Assembly: GCA_947683625.1 (NCBI GenBank)
Contig: CANTUR010000279.1
Coordinates: forward strand, 3,363,001 to 3,427,000
Source of the DNA: Mallotus nudiflorus
Lineage: Eukaryota > Streptophyta > Magnoliopsida > Malpighiales > Euphorbiaceae
Reading direction: 5' to 3'
DNA: 64,000 nt
Below the pieces are notes generated by a model that worked only from the letters and a program-made list of their open reading frames with translations, was not told the origin of the DNA and ran no database searches. Below, piece by piece: positions 10,860 to 23,691 of the stretch; within the stretch, counting starts at the first letter, position 1; each line of letters starts with the position of its first letter. Both the position numbers and the translations under genes were made by a program.

Positions 10860-11700
10860 TGGATGGTCCTTCCCACATTGATGATAGGGAAGCAAGTGCA
10901 TCTGCCATCTGATTGTGGTTCCTAAGGAGATGAATGAATCTATATTTTTAGAACGACATGGTAAACAACTTCAAGTGATCCAGGTAAAGGCTTAGGTGTT
11001 GCTCTTTCAATTCCTACTCTTATGCGGTATGGTTGATTACAAACATGGAATCTTTAAAGATTTCAACTTTCATAACATTTAGGGCTATTAGTGCTTCTAT
11101 TCCAAGTGTGCATGCCTTATATTCTACTTCATTATTTGTGACTTTGAACTTGAGCTTTTTGGAAATTGGTACCACTTCACCTTCTAGAGATTGTAATATG
11201 ACACCTACTCATGTGCCGAACTGATTAACTGGTCTATCAAAATACATCTACCATCCTTGAATCTTGATGGCTGAACTAAGGTCATTCGAGAAGTCTAGTG
11301 GATTTATTATGAGTTTGGAATGGGTTTCAAAGCTAAAAATTTATCCACTGGTCTTCCCTTTAATGCATTGGCAAGTTTTCCCACTAGGGAGGGAGCATTG
11401 TAGAGGTACTTCATTGGATCCATTTTAGACATGGCTTGAATTCTATAGGACTAAGAAGTAATGTCTAAGTTTCTTCATTGCCTATACCATTGCTAGGCAT
11501 ATCTGCTCAACTTGGTTGTACATTTCCTCATACGACAACATCTTACTTAAGTAGTAGACTATGTGTTTTTCCTTCAATTCTCCTTCTTGAGCTAACATTG
11601 CACTGATTGCATTTCCTTCAATGGCCAAATTTAGGGTTAAAGGTATCCTTAGTTTAGGTGATTTCACAACTGGTGGGTTAGCTAGGTGGTTTCTGATCTT
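10860..11700 (-). pseudogene. Two RNase H domains of Tat-1 pol
   Basis: The RT-linked RNase H comes first (11667-11482, with GNAISAMLAQEG and KHIVYYLSKMLSYEE). A second, archaeal-type RNase H follows (about 11240-10870, with ENQ-like HNQMADALASLSS near its end). A dual RNase H is typical of Tat/Ogre elements. Frames are broken between the two. Confidence 0.75.
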
Positions 11701-11709
11701 GTTGAATGC

Positions 11710-12854
11710 TAACTGACATTGCTCCTTCCACTCAACTAGCTAATCTTTTCTAAGTAGCTTGAAGATTAGTTCACACACTACCATTAATTTAGTGATGAAT
11801 CTACTGATGAATTATAGTTTCCCTAAAAACCCTTTGATTTCTTTTTCTATTTTTGGTACTAGCATTTATCTAATTGCCTTTGCTTTGTCCAGATCCATTT
11901 TAATCTCATTTGGATTGACAACATAGCCTAACATCTTTCCGAAAGTGACCCTGAATACGCATTTCTATAGATTAAGCCTGAGACTATACTTCTCAACTCT
12001 TTTGAGGAACTTTTTGAGATCAAATGGGTGTTCTCCCTTGGTTTTTGACTTGACCATCATATCATTGACGTACACTTCCATTTCTTTGTGTATCATGTCA
12101 TGGAACATTATAGTTGCCATTCTTTAGTAAGTTGCTCCTGCATTCTTTAAACTTAAGGGCATTACTTTGAAGTAATAAGTGCCCCATTCTATTATGAAAG
12201 CTTTCTTTACTTTATTGATGATGGCCATTAGGATCTGATTGTACCTAGAGTATCCATCCATGAAGGATTACATTAGACATATGGCAGCGCTATCAACCAA
12301 CATGTTTATGTGAGATATTGGGAAATCATCTTTTGGGTAGGCCTTATTCAGTCTCTATAGTCGATACAGATTCTAACCCTTCCACCTTTTTTTGGTATCA
12401 GCACTACATTTGCTAACCATTTTGAATATTTTACTACCTTTAGGAATTTTTCCTTGATCTACTTCTCAATTTCTTCTTTCACTAATTAGGCTTATTCTAG
12501 TCTAAACCTTCTCAATTTTTGCTTTACTGGTTTGCACCCATCCTTAGTAGGGATGAAGTGCTTAGCAATGTCTCTATCAATACCAGGCATATCATCGTAT
12601 GTCCATGCAAATACTTTTAAATATTTTTTCAATTTCTCTCCTCTCTTTAAGGCTAACATTTTTTGAAAATATAGAATGCATGGTTGAGATTCTATGCCAA
12701 TGTTAAATGATTCAATGCATATGGAATGAATGTCAAATATTCTAATGTTTTGATCAATACAATGCACACTACCATCAGGAAAGACGTCAAACAAGTAAAC
12801 AAAATCTAATTTTATTGCATTATCTTTAGAGTTCATTACATCATCAATTCCCAA
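11710..12854 (-). pseudogene. Reverse transcriptase region of Tat-1 pol
   Basis: Begins with the conserved linker VFAWTYDDMPGIDRDIAKH at about 12590, then RT motifs RVRICIDYRD near 12370 and SFMDG near 12255. The active-site box reads VYVNDMM (12068-12088) instead of YVDD, so the first catalytic Asp is Asn. Many stops and frameshifts. The same Asn occurs in Tat-2. Confidence 0.85.
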
Positions 12855-13860
12855 AAAAGAAAAAGTGCAAACACCATAATCAGCAATGTCAACAAGATGT
12901 CATCAATGCTTGACTCAAGGATGGTAGCAGCTTGAGCATAATTGATAGTCTCACTTTTAGATTCTAGCTCCAAATTTTTCATCAGCTTATTAATGTCAGC
13001 CACAGTGACCATATCTAGTAAGTGCTTTCCCCTAAGGGTGTCATTGAAGATCTCAAACCCTAGCTTTTGGATCCTGTTGCTTACCCATTTCTCAACTTGT
13101 CCTTAGTAAACTTAGGTTAAGCTTTTAGCCATAAGAGAAATTGACTTCTTAGCTCTAGTGTCCTTTTCAGGATCGTCCCTAGACCATATATGTTAGTATA
13201 TCCTCGAAACTCATGGAATTCTATAACCCCAATGTTTGTTCCTCCTAATCCTATTCCAATTAGATATGGCATATTTGTCATCATGGCAACAACTTGTGAT
13301 TGACATGACCGATATTGATTATACATACCTAAAATCCTAGTGGGACCATGTTCAAATAAGCAATAATGTTATTTGTTTTAGCAGAGATGGTAACAACCTT
13401 ACCATTCAGAGGGAACTTGGTCTTTTGATGCATAGTGGAGGTTATGCCTCCTAATGGGTAGAACTAAGGTCTTCCTAGTAGTAGGGCAAATGTTAAAGGG
13501 ACATCTAGGATGGTAAATTTTATCACAAATTCAATATCACCCACTATAACTAATGCTTTGAAAGTCATGATGACTGGCTTTTTTAATTCATCATAGGCTT
13601 GTATAACCACATTGGATTCTTACAGGTTTTCAATATTCATCCTAAACTTGTATAGCAACCTTAGGGGGAAAACATTGATAGTAGATTTGCCATCCACCAT
13701 AACACACAAAGTCTTTTTAGACCTGACAATTACTTGTATAAAGAGAGGATAGTTGTGCACCCTTCGCTCGAGGGGTAAATCTTCATATGAAAAGGTGATT
13801 GTATTAGAGGGAGCTTTCATTAGAGAGGCTATCATCTTGCAGGGTGAGGCATTAGTGGCA
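12855..13860 (-). pseudogene. Protease and protease-RT linker of Tat-1
   Basis: The block at 13835-13620 contains DLPLERRVHNYPLFI and a retropepsin-like site, VMVDGKSTINV, where related Tat elements usually have a D-x-G-S type motif. Downstream, 13326-13117 holds a glycine-rich stretch (YLIGIGLGGTNIGVIEF) typical of the linker. Interrupted by stops. Confidence 0.7.
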
Positions 13861-15932
13861 ATCTTTGCCTCATCTAATGCCCAGACTAGGCAACTCTATG
13901 CTTCTTGGAGCCCATAAGTAGGTCCCAGATGCTAGCTTGTGCCTGAGTCTTCTGAAGTTATTTATGGAGGGTGTCTTCCTTTTTAACTAGAGCTTGATCA
14001 CTTGTTACTTATTTTCTTTAGAGGATCTTTCTCCTTCTCAAGGGTTTAATATACTCGCCCACTACAAGTCACATGGTTGACTATTAATGAGGGCTTCTTA
14101 GCCAGTTGCTTATCTACTTTTGTACTACTGTTCTGGTCCCAAACAATGACTTCAAGGTCATCAGACTCATACCATACATCAATCCCCATGACTTGTAGAT
14201 TATGAGGTTGAATAGTATTGCCCTCCTTATCTTCGTTGTCAAATTCTTCTCCCCATCCTGAGGGTACTATGTCTTATAAGTTAGTGTGAGTAGCAGGGGG
14301 TGCCATGTACTTGACTTTGTAGTTGAACTTCCTAGATGGTTGGCCTAGTAAATACCGTACTCCATGGCCATTGCCTGTATCTACTTCTTATGGCTAGGGG
14401 TAATGAATCACTTCACCATTTGTAAAGAGAGCTACATCCCTGACTCTTTTTTGCATCATTAAGTGGGGGAGGAATTTTCAGGTCATTAGAATGTATTCAA
14501 ATGTATGAGGACATTGTTCATCTTTACTAGAATCATGAGGTTCAAGGATGAGGCTCAAGAGTTTATCTTGGTTTCTTGGATGGCTTGGATTGATTTTTCA
14601 ATAAGGTCTTCTAATAGATTAAAGGAAATCATACTGATGGTTGGTGGAGGCATGTTTTGATAGTTTAAGAGAGGATTGGTCATGATGTTGGGTCATCTTT
14701 TTGGGTCGCCATTCTTTCTAGAGTTAATGAGGTCTTGGATTGCATTCTTCAGAGTTTTATATGCATTAGTGGTATGACTGGGCATTTGGTGAAAGTGGCA
14801 GAATAAGTTTTAGTCAATATAAGTGGGTAATAAGTTTGGAAGATCCTTGGGCTCTTAAGGCTGTAAGAGGTTCTTTTGTTGAAGTCTATCGAATACTTTG
14901 GATAGTGAGAGGTTGAAGCTTGAGAACTTTCTTGGTGGTCTAATGGCATTAATAGATGGTGGATTATGAGTGTTAGGTTATACTAGGTTTATTTTTGTGG
15001 CTTAAGTAATAGTGTTTTGGATGCTTGATTGGGTATTGTGGTGGAAGGTGTTTCTAGCTTGCTGAGGTTCCTCATATTCAATTTTAATTCTAGCTTGATG
15101 GAGAGCTTCAATGATAGGATAATGAGTAAATATAATCTATTTTCTAAAATGTGGTAATGGCCCTTTGATTATCAGCTCTATCTGTTCATCTTCAAGAGGA
15201 CTGTTTCTCATTTTGACTGCCTTTCCCCGCCATCTTGTGAATAATCAGAGAAAGCTTCACCGAGTTTGTATCTCATGGTCTTGAGATCTCTATGAGTGAT
15301 GTCTAGCTAAGTATTATACTCATACTACTTGATGAACTTCTGAGTTAACAGTAGCCAGTCGCTTTTAATTTCATCCTCAAGGTTAAAGAACCATGCTTTT
15401 GGTCCTTCTTCTAGTGATGTGAAGAAGAATTCAATAATCTGAGATTATGTATGCTTCATAGCAGCCATGAAGGTAGCGTACTGCCTTAGATGGACCCTTG
15501 GGTCCCCTGCTCTACTGAACTTAACAAAGTTTGGTAGTTTAAAATCATATAGGAATGGTTCATCTTTGAACAATGCTAGGTTAATAAAGCTTTTAAAGGT
15601 ACGGGTTCCTTTATTTTTAAAGGAGAATTCTAACTAAGCCATTATATTAGCCACCAGTTTAACATCCCCTGCTAATTCAAGCTTGGTTATGTTAATAATT
15701 TTTATAACTTTTCCTAGATTTATGAGTTCTCTGTAGTAGTCATTATCATCATCAGCTTGAATTGGAGTGCAAGGAATTCCCTTTGCTTTATCTACCTTGG
15801 GGCGAATAGATGTAAAAGCTTCATTCAATGGATTATTATTCCCATCTCAGGAATTTCTAGTCTTGATTTAGGCCTAAAGGATTTTGGCTATGGCCTTGAA
15901 TTACTGACATGAGGTATCTTCTTGGCCACTCA
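13861..15932 (-). pseudogene. gag of Tat-1
   Basis: The likely start is ATG at about 15932 (MSGQEDTSCQ, then a stop). A capsid-like region follows at about 15560-15230, with RAGDPRVHLRQY and EEGPKAWFFNLEDEI, the retrotransposon gag pattern. Near 14800-14730 a knuckle-like HFH motif is followed by TLKNAIQDLI, as in Tat gag proteins. Several stops and frameshifts. Confidence 0.7.
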
Positions 15933-17224
15933 TGTTTAAATATTATATTCCTATGCATTTATCAAGGTTAGCTAAATGAATGATGTATGACATGTGACTA
16001 CAAAAGAAAAGGGTGAGCATATATGAATGGAGTGGATGCAAAATCCTATAATGAAAGATCATCATTGTTACAAGAAACAGTGGTTGATTCATGCTATCTA
16101 TAAGTATGCAATGTATGCATGATTGATTTTATAAAGCTAGTTAATATTTCCTGCACAATGAATAAACCAATCACAAGCAAGCTCTCACTTATAACCTTAT
16201 TTCTTTATAGGGTCATTTAGTTTCTTTCCTAGGTGGGTTTAGAACCTATAGTCATCGGGGGACTATGGTTCCACTCTCAAAACTAGGTTGCTTTGATTTA
16301 TGTTGATTAGAACCAAAGGGTAAACTAAGGAATGAAACCAAAACGTACTTAAAGTAATCATATGATGTCAATGTCGGGATCAATTGTCGAGCTTCAAATG
16401 ATGTCAAGCATGTATGCATAGGGCCAAGGTTAATTAAAAGGGCTCTGAGTTCTTACCCCGATATCGATATTCAATATGTTTACTAGGAGTCATGAAAATA
16501 TCGTTCGATAGTTTACAATTTGATTTTATTGACATAAAGGTCCACAATCTAGTTGAATTCCTAACCCGTTCATTTAATATGATAAGAATAAATAGATGAT
16601 GTTTGATAGGTTCCATCATTGAGGGATGTCGTTATTTGTTAGTTTGCATAGACTATTCAAGTTGAGGTACATGATCTTATCATTCCTTATGCTTCGGGCT
16701 CATATGAAGGAGATGAGAATCACATGGGTTTTAGCATAAACATTCTATGAAAATTGACATTATAAAATCATTCAATGACACTAGGAGAGTCATGTCATTT
16801 ATGAATATCAGGTCAAACAGACAGTGTTAGGATAGGGATAGCATGCATAGCTTAATGAAATCCTAGTGGATCTTACTATTGGCTTATCTACATGAGCTAA
16901 GTCAAGGTGAAAGGCCAAGGGTTCCTTTAGTGAGAATGCCCCCATATGACTAAGGTTACGAACTCCGATCAGTGAGTCCATCATTCTTTTGATAATTTAG
17001 TCACCCTCCCTTTAGGACTTGGGTTGCAGACTCTGCTCAAATGAGTATGGTGAATGCACAAGTAAAGACTAAAGGTGATAATACATATCCTCATCAACTA
17101 GTGACTCGAGTGGAATCATTGTGGCAATGTCATTCAGTATTATCGAGGTTTTAGGGACTAGTGGTGTACATGTGATGTGTAGTGCAAATGTAGCAGTGAG
17201 GGGCTTTATACGATTGAGTATTAC
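15933..17224 (-). other. Tat-1 leader between 5' LTR and gag
   Basis: Noncoding. 15940-16740 is closely matched by 58551-59390 in Tat-2. The rest has no partner here. The primer-binding site is not recognisable, and the LTR end next to it is missing, so a deletion probably removed both. Confidence 0.65.
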
Positions 17225-18675
17225 ACATGTGTTTATTTATGCTATATTAATATATGATGATGATATAAGGGATGCATGATGACATCATTAGATCAGGAAC
17301 ATGATGACTCTAGTTCAAAAATGAACTTTTCATGTTATTGGTATTCACGGAGTGATCTCATATTTCAAAACTAGAGGATATAAAATGATGACATAAGATG
17401 AGCAAAAATAGAGTCTACATTATTCACATAGCATGCAAATTGCTAGTCTTATCACACAAACATAATAATATTCATAAATGCTAACAATAATAAAATAAAA
17501 TGTAGCTTGATAAAATAAACATGCTAAAATGATTGTGTGGTCCTCAGATTTGACTGAGCTTGTATGGGTTTCAAAGATTTAGCTTCGAGGGACTATCAAG
17601 CTTTCCTCGTCAAGAGGTTTAACATGATGTGTAGAATGATCCTAGTTTGTATACCTTTTAAGCGTGCATTGACAAAGATGAGGCTAGATTTAGTGGAAAA
17701 GAGACTTAATAACCTAAGAAAAATGTAATGGGAGAGCTAAAATTCTCTAGATGCGGGTTTCTAGCACATTTAAAAAGATAGATTTTTTAGTGTGTGTGTG
17801 TTTCCTCTTGTTCCCCCCTCAAAATAAGGTGTGGAGGTACCTATTTATGATGAAAAATGTGAGGAAGAGGGGGGAATAGGTGTGGTCATGCACGAAGTGT
17901 GTGACCATGCGAAATTCGCATGATTGACACTTAGCGCATGACCACGTGCGCTAATGCGTTGTTATACATATTAAGCACTCTATTTGGGACTTTTTCAATC
18001 TATTTTTGGGTTGATTCCTATGGTTTTTAGCCCCTTTGAATGTGTTTCCATAGTTTGTTTTATCCAATTTGGCCATAATTTCAGTGTGTGACACCTAGGG
18101 GTGTTTATACGCACTTTTGAGCAATACGTGCTAATCCTCTGGTTGCTTTGGACTATTCTGGAATCACTTCCAGAGGTTTTAAAGTCTTCTGGACAAGTTC
18201 CCAAAGTTGGTTTTTTTTTTGTTTTGCTTCAATTTTAGCGTGTGACACTTAGCAGTGTTTGTGGCTTCATGCATACTTCTAGGTGACATGCGCTAATCCT
18301 CGGGTTGTTTTAGACTATTCTTGGACCACTCCTAGAGGTTTTGGAGCCTTCAAGATGTCTTTTTGAAGTCTGTTTTTTCAAAATCAATTTTCATTTTTTC
18401 ATGAAGTTGGGTCCCAATTTAATGAAATGAACACCGGCTTAACAAACTATGTATTCCAAGAGAAGATTCTCAAAATAAGCCTCTTATTGTTATGATAATT
18501 CATATTTCATAAGATCATAGTACAACTTGATGGCTTGGTGATTGATTTCGCGCATTGGTGGGATCGGTTAGGGTTTTAGGGTTGAACAATTGAGAGATGT
18601 TGTAGAGTCTAGTCTTTTTGAAGTTTCATTTCATCATTGGACCTTTTTTGGGATAGTTAAATTTGAGGTATGATA
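17225..18675 (-). repeat. Tat-1 5' LTR, U5 end deleted
   Basis: Aligns with 3' LTR positions about 3145-4585. The ~570 bp corresponding to 2574-3145 is absent. The outer end is fixed by the TSD aacac at 18676. It starts TATCATACC instead of TGTCATACC on the minus strand. Confidence 0.75.
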
Positions 18676-20066
18676 AACACCTTTCCTTGAGCTTTATGTA
18701 TTCCTTTGTCAAATTAAGATGTCACCGAAAGGGTCATGCCCTCTATAGTATCCACATGGATAAGGTGAACCAAAGCGATGTTTGTGTGCTAGCACCTTTG
18801 TTGTCTCATAATACAATTTTTCTCTCTATGTGTTTTTCTTTTCATGAAAGAAGTAGAAGAAGGAGGAGAACGAGTGTCTTAGCTAACCTTAGAGAAAGAG
18901 ATGTTTATATATACATTCTATCTAGGCTTTCTTTTACTAAATTAGTTTTGGAAAGATTAGACTTCCTTTTCTACTTTAATTCTAATTCCTTAGAATCATT
19001 TCCTATTTATTTAGATAACTCTAACCTTAAATAAATTAGGAAATAAATAAATACTAATATAAATATATACATATATCTATTTATTTACTTATTTATTTAA
19101 TCTTACATAGAGATAATTACTAGGCTTGTTAACCCAATACTGCTTTAGGATTGTTCTAAGTATACGACCCTATAGGTTCACAACGTTGGTAGTGGGCCAA
19201 AAATCCCATTTTAGCCCACAAGTTATAATTGGTCTCTAGTGAGGAATTATGACTGCCCAAGTTATGTGAAGGTCGATAATTTGATATAACCTAATACACA
19301 ACTTGTACTATAGTCCTTTTGTCACATGATATCCTAATTGACCATAAGGAATGGATTATATCATCCTTATATTGTTCAATCATATTTTTTATCAATCCCA
19401 AGTAGATTGATATTGATAACTCTTTATCATTTTAGCATGGCCATGCATTTCTCTTCAGTCTAACTCTTCGAGGGGCCCAATAGATATCTTCTTAAAATAA
19501 TTAATGGAAAAATTCCATCTTAACCATTCACACTCCTCATATAACTCATTCTATATCCAATAATAACTTGTTTTACCATCCAGTTAAAGATGGCATAGGG
19601 ATGTGTTAAAATACAGAACTTATCATGGAGGAAACGATTGTGATTTTAGGTTAGAGGACTTAAATAATAATACTATAATGAGAATTATGTATGAAAATAA
19701 TCCATGTGGTATTCTCATAGTGGGTCGATCTAGTACATAATTTCTCTAAATATGTACCTATAAGTTTGACTTAGTATCTCATATTCACGATTAGTAAAAC
19801 TTAATCATTAATCAACCTCATACTAGTCTTTACTCATTGTTGTTCTTATAACAATTAATGACTGGGGATGTTTATATTAGAATTCAAATATAACCTAGGA
19901 GTTTTACTATCAAATCATGTACTTAGTGATCTTAGTAGAATTAACCAATCAAGGATAATACTAAAATTAGCTAGTAATAATAAAGATGCCTCTTTATTAT
20001 TAAAATAAAAATATGACAATGTCAAAGTATGGCCATTACATAATTGGCCTAGGCATAACACTAGCA
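18676..20066 (-). mobile_element. Solo copia LTR, right piece
   Basis: Continues the LTR interrupted at 2573. It matches 22338-23671 throughout, including 'gaggggccc', 'tactataatgagaatta' and 'aatgcctctttatta'-type blocks. It ends ctagca at 20066. A TATA-like TATATATAAAC (minus strand) lies near 18907. The ORF at 18663-19034 spans the Tat-1/LTR junction and is not a gene. Confidence 0.8.
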
Positions 20067-20335
20067 GTGTCCATAATAAGATCACAGACTACCTTATGAA
20101 TTCTCTAGGTTGTCTTATAAAAAAAAATATTAGAAGGCATGTAGTTGCAATGTTTGGATGAAAGTGAAGCAAATAAGGTAATGGTAAAGGTCCACAAAGG
20201 AGTTTATGGCCCACATATGAATGGTAAAATGCTAGACAAGAAGATCATGAGACAAAGGCTTTTCTCGATGACAATGATTGAGGGTTATGTTAAGTTTTCC
20301 AAGAAATATAATAAATGTCAAATCTACTGGGATAC
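20067..20335 (+). pseudogene. Integrase zinc-binding domain, Tat-type relic (part 1)
   Basis: From about 20140 the plus strand reads LQCLDESEANKVMVKVHKG, then GPHMNGKMLDKKI and KKYNKCQIYWDT. This is the H2C2 domain and its following region of a Tat integrase (the first Cys of CHKC is Asn). The copia LTR at 20336 interrupts it, and reading resumes at 21890 after the TSD. This relic is older than the copia insertions. Confidence 0.8.
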
Positions 20336-21889
20336 TATTAGTGATATGCATTAGGTCAATAATGTTTGACCATTTTTTATTTTTTCATATCTTGTTTTCA
20401 TTAATAAAGAGGCATTTTCATTATTTTTTATTTTATACTAATTATTTGAATAGTCAATTCTTTTTAAGGTCATCAAGTATGTCACTTGATAGTAAAACCC
20501 TTAGGTTAAATATGAGTTATATTTTAATTTATCCTTAGTCATTCATTATTATTGAAATAACAATGACTTAAGACTTGTATGGTTATGACTAATGATTATA
20601 TTTTACTAATCATGTATATGAGATATTAAGTCAACTCATAGGTACTTATTTTAGAAATGATGTGTTGGATTGACCCACTATGAGTTACTATATAGATAAT
20701 TGTCATAGGTAATTCCCATTACAGTAATATTGTTTTAATGCTCTGACCTTAAAATCACTATGGTTTTCTACATGATTATTTTATATTTTGACACATTATA
20801 GCATTATCTTTAACAAGATGATGAAATAGATAGTTGTTGGACATTAAATGAGTTATATGAGGAATGTGAGTGACTAAGAATGAATTTGTCTCTCATTTAA
20901 TTTGATACGATAGATTGAAGAAAAATGCATGGCCATTCTAGAATGAATTGATAAAGAGTTTTCAATCTTAGTCTACTTAGAATCAAGAAATAATGTGGTT
21001 GAATTATATAACGATGATATAAACTATGCCTTATGTTCAATCAAGGTATCTTGTGACAAAAGGACTACAATATTCACTGTAAATTAGGTTATGTCGGATT
21101 ATCAACCTTCACAAAACTTCGGTAATCATAATGTCTTGCTGGAGGCCACTTATGACTAGTAGGCCTAAATTACAATTTCATGCCTACTACCAATGCTATG
21201 TAAAGCTATAAGGTTACACACCTCGAACAAGCCTAAAACGAACTTGGATTTACTAGCCCATTAAAAAATTTACGGTAAATAAATAAATAAATTATTATAT
21301 ATATGAATTTATTTATTAATTTAAGGTAACTGTTATCTTAAATAAATAGGAAACAATATATCTTTTGGAATTTGAATCAAAATAGAAATAGAAAGGTGAT
21401 ATATATACAAAAATCATTTTGGTAAGTGAGGAGTTACCAAAATCATTTTGGCAAATGAAACCCTAATGAAGAATTGTATAAATATATACTTTTTCTTTAG
21501 GGTTTCGCACACCTTTCATTTTGCCAAAAATATTTCATTTTCTTACCTTTTAGAAAACAAAAATACAAAGTTCTTTAGTAGTGAGACTTTCAAAAAAAAA
21601 GTACTAGCACACAATCTCATTTTGGTTTAAGGCTGTTTGTGTGGATACTTGTAGAGGATATAGCCATATTAGAGACTTCTCAATACTACTAAGAACACTA
21701 AAAGATTAAGGTAGGGAGTCACCAAAATGAACCCCCTCTCATCCTTCTAATAATCTTACCCCTTTTTCGTATGTGGTAAGGTTTTAGAAACACTATGAAA
21801 ATAATTTAATTGAATTATATGGATCCTGTGAGGGGTTTGTGAATGAAATTTTTATTTTTGCTATGTTTTTAAATTATAAAATCCCAACA
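20336..21889 (+). mobile_element. Solo copia LTR with target-site duplication
   Basis: A 1554-bp LTR of the same family as 22163-23671 but in the opposite orientation (minus strand reads TGTTGGGATTTT from 21889). TSD gatac at 20331-20335 and aatac at 21890-21894. Joining the flanks across one TSD copy restores the integrase frame (W-D-T-S-H-L-P). A TATA-like GTATAAATATATAC lies at about 21477. Confidence 0.9.
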
Positions 21890-22162
21890 AATACCAGTCA
21901 CCTACCTTACTTAGAGTTACACACCATGTCATATCTTTAGTCATTCTTAGTTTGGGACTAAATATCGTTATATAGAGTTATCCTATAGCTTTAAATGGAC
22001 ATAGATATATTCTGGTAGCAATTGATTACTTCACAAAATGGGTAGACACTGAATCTTTTGCCAATCAAGGAGCAAAACAAGTAGCCAAATTTTTTGAGAA
22101 AAAATTATTTTATCAATATGAAGTTCCTCACCACTTGGAATTGGATAATGGAGTGCAATTTT
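21890..22162 (+). pseudogene. Integrase catalytic core, Tat-type relic (part 2)
   Basis: Continues with LELHTMS and FLVWD-like sequence, then RYILVAIDYFTKWVDTE, then YQYEVPHHLELDNGVQF, where the second catalytic Asp is intact. The copia element starting at 22163 truncates it one codon later. Stops occur early in this part. The remaining 3' half of this integrase is not found in the window. Confidence 0.85.
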
Positions 22163-23671
22163 TGTTAGGTTATGCGATTCAAAAAGTAATGGAAATTTCA
22201 AATTTCAATCACAAACTTGGAATAGGATTCATGTAATTCAATTAACCAATTGATATAGGGTTTCCAAAAACCTTACCACAAACATACAAAGAGGTAAGAT
22301 TGCTGGAAGGTAGAGAGGGGGTTTACTTCGATCACACCTTACCTTGAGCTTCTGATTATCTAAGCCATATTAAGACATCTCCAAATGGATACATCCTCTA
22401 TAACTATTCACACAAACAACCTTTGAATCGAAACGAATGTATGTGCTAGCACCTTTTTCTTAATTGTCTCATAACTTAAGAGCTATGTGTTTTTGTTTTC
22501 ACAAAGGGAGAGAAAATGAATTTAGGTGGTAGAAAATAAAAGGTGTGTAAAACCCTAAAGAATATGTCATATTTATAGACTTCTCAATTAGGGTTTTATG
22601 TATCAAAATGAATTTTTGGTAATTTTTTATTTTACTAAAACATTTTTGGCATATTCCACTTATTTATTTATAGTTTCCTATTTATTTAAGATAACCACTA
22701 TGTATATATATATATATTATTTATTTATTTCCACAGAGCTTTATTGGGCTTGGTGAACCCATATTCGTTTTGTGCCTGTTCTAAGTGTGTGACCGTATAG
22801 GCTCACATGACATTGGCAGTGGCCATGAAATCCCTATTTAGGCCTATAATTAATAAGTGGCCTCTAGCAAGACATTATGACTTCCCAAGTCATATGAAGG
22901 TCGATAATCCAACATAACCTAATTTATAGTGAAAATTGTAGTCCATTTGTCACAATATATCTTGATTGAATATAAGGCATAGTTTTTGTCATCCTTATAC
23001 AATTTAATTATATTATTTCTTAATTCCAAGTAGACTGAGAATGATAACTCTTTATACATTCCCTTTAGCATGACCATGCATTTTCCTCAATCTATCTTAT
23101 CAAGGGGCCCATAAATATGTTACTCAAGTTAAATGAGGGGCAAATTCCTTGTCAATCACTCACATTCCTCACATAACTTATTTCATATCCAACAACAATC
23201 TATTTTATCATTTGGTTAATGATAATGTTATATTATGTCAAAATACAAAATACTTATATAGAAATCCATTGTGATTTCAAGGTTAAAGGACTAGATCAAT
23301 ATTACTATAATGAGAATTACTTATGACAATTATCTATATAATATTATTATGATGGGTCAATCTAGTACATTATTTCTTAAATAAGTACCTATGAGTTGAC
23401 TTAATATCTTATATTCATGATTAGTAAAACATAATCATCAATCAACACCATACTAGCCTTCATACATTATAATGACTAGGGATAATTTGAATAGAACTCA
23501 TATTTAATCTAAGGGTTTTACTATCAAGTCACATTCTTGATGACCTTAGGAAGAATTAACTATTCAAGTAACTATGATAGTAGAAAATGATAATGAAAAT
23601 GCCTCTTTATTAATAAAATGATAAAGTCAAAACATGGTCATATATGATTGACCTAGTGCATATCATTAACA
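22163..23671 (-). repeat. copia 3' LTR (1.5 kb)
   Basis: Plus-strand ends tgttagg...taaca. Matched by 26581-27060, 18676-20066 and, inverted, 20336-21889. A TATA-like CTATAAATATGAC on the minus strand lies at 22567-22579. The junction with the polypurine tract at 23672 fixes its inner end. Confidence 0.9.
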
Positions 23672-23683
23672 ATCTCCCACTTG
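23672..23683 (-). other. copia polypurine tract
   Basis: The minus strand reads CAAGTGGGAGAT directly before the LTR start TGTTAATGATATGC, the usual plus-strand primer layout of plant copia elements. Confidence 0.85.
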
Positions 23684-23691
23684 CACTAAGC

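Larger units (their letters stand above)
2574..18675 (-). mobile_element. Tat-1: Tat/Ogre-type Ty3/gypsy element with antisense PMD gene
   Basis: A 16.1-kb element inserted in a copia LTR and flanked by gacac (2569-2573) and aacac (18676-18680), a TSD with one mismatch. In element orientation: 5' LTR, long leader, gag, protease, RT, RNase H, a second RNase H, integrase, then on the opposite strand a PMD gene, tandem repeats and the 3' LTR. Two RNase H domains and an extra ORF before the 3' LTR are hallmarks of the Tat/Ogre lineage. All coding parts are broken. The terminal dinucleotides read TA instead of TG and CA, consistent with cytosine deamination. Confidence 0.85.

Noticed and set aside
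18663..19034. 123-codon plus-strand ORF
   Set aside because: It crosses the Tat-1/copia LTR junction and runs through LTR sequence present elsewhere without an ORF.
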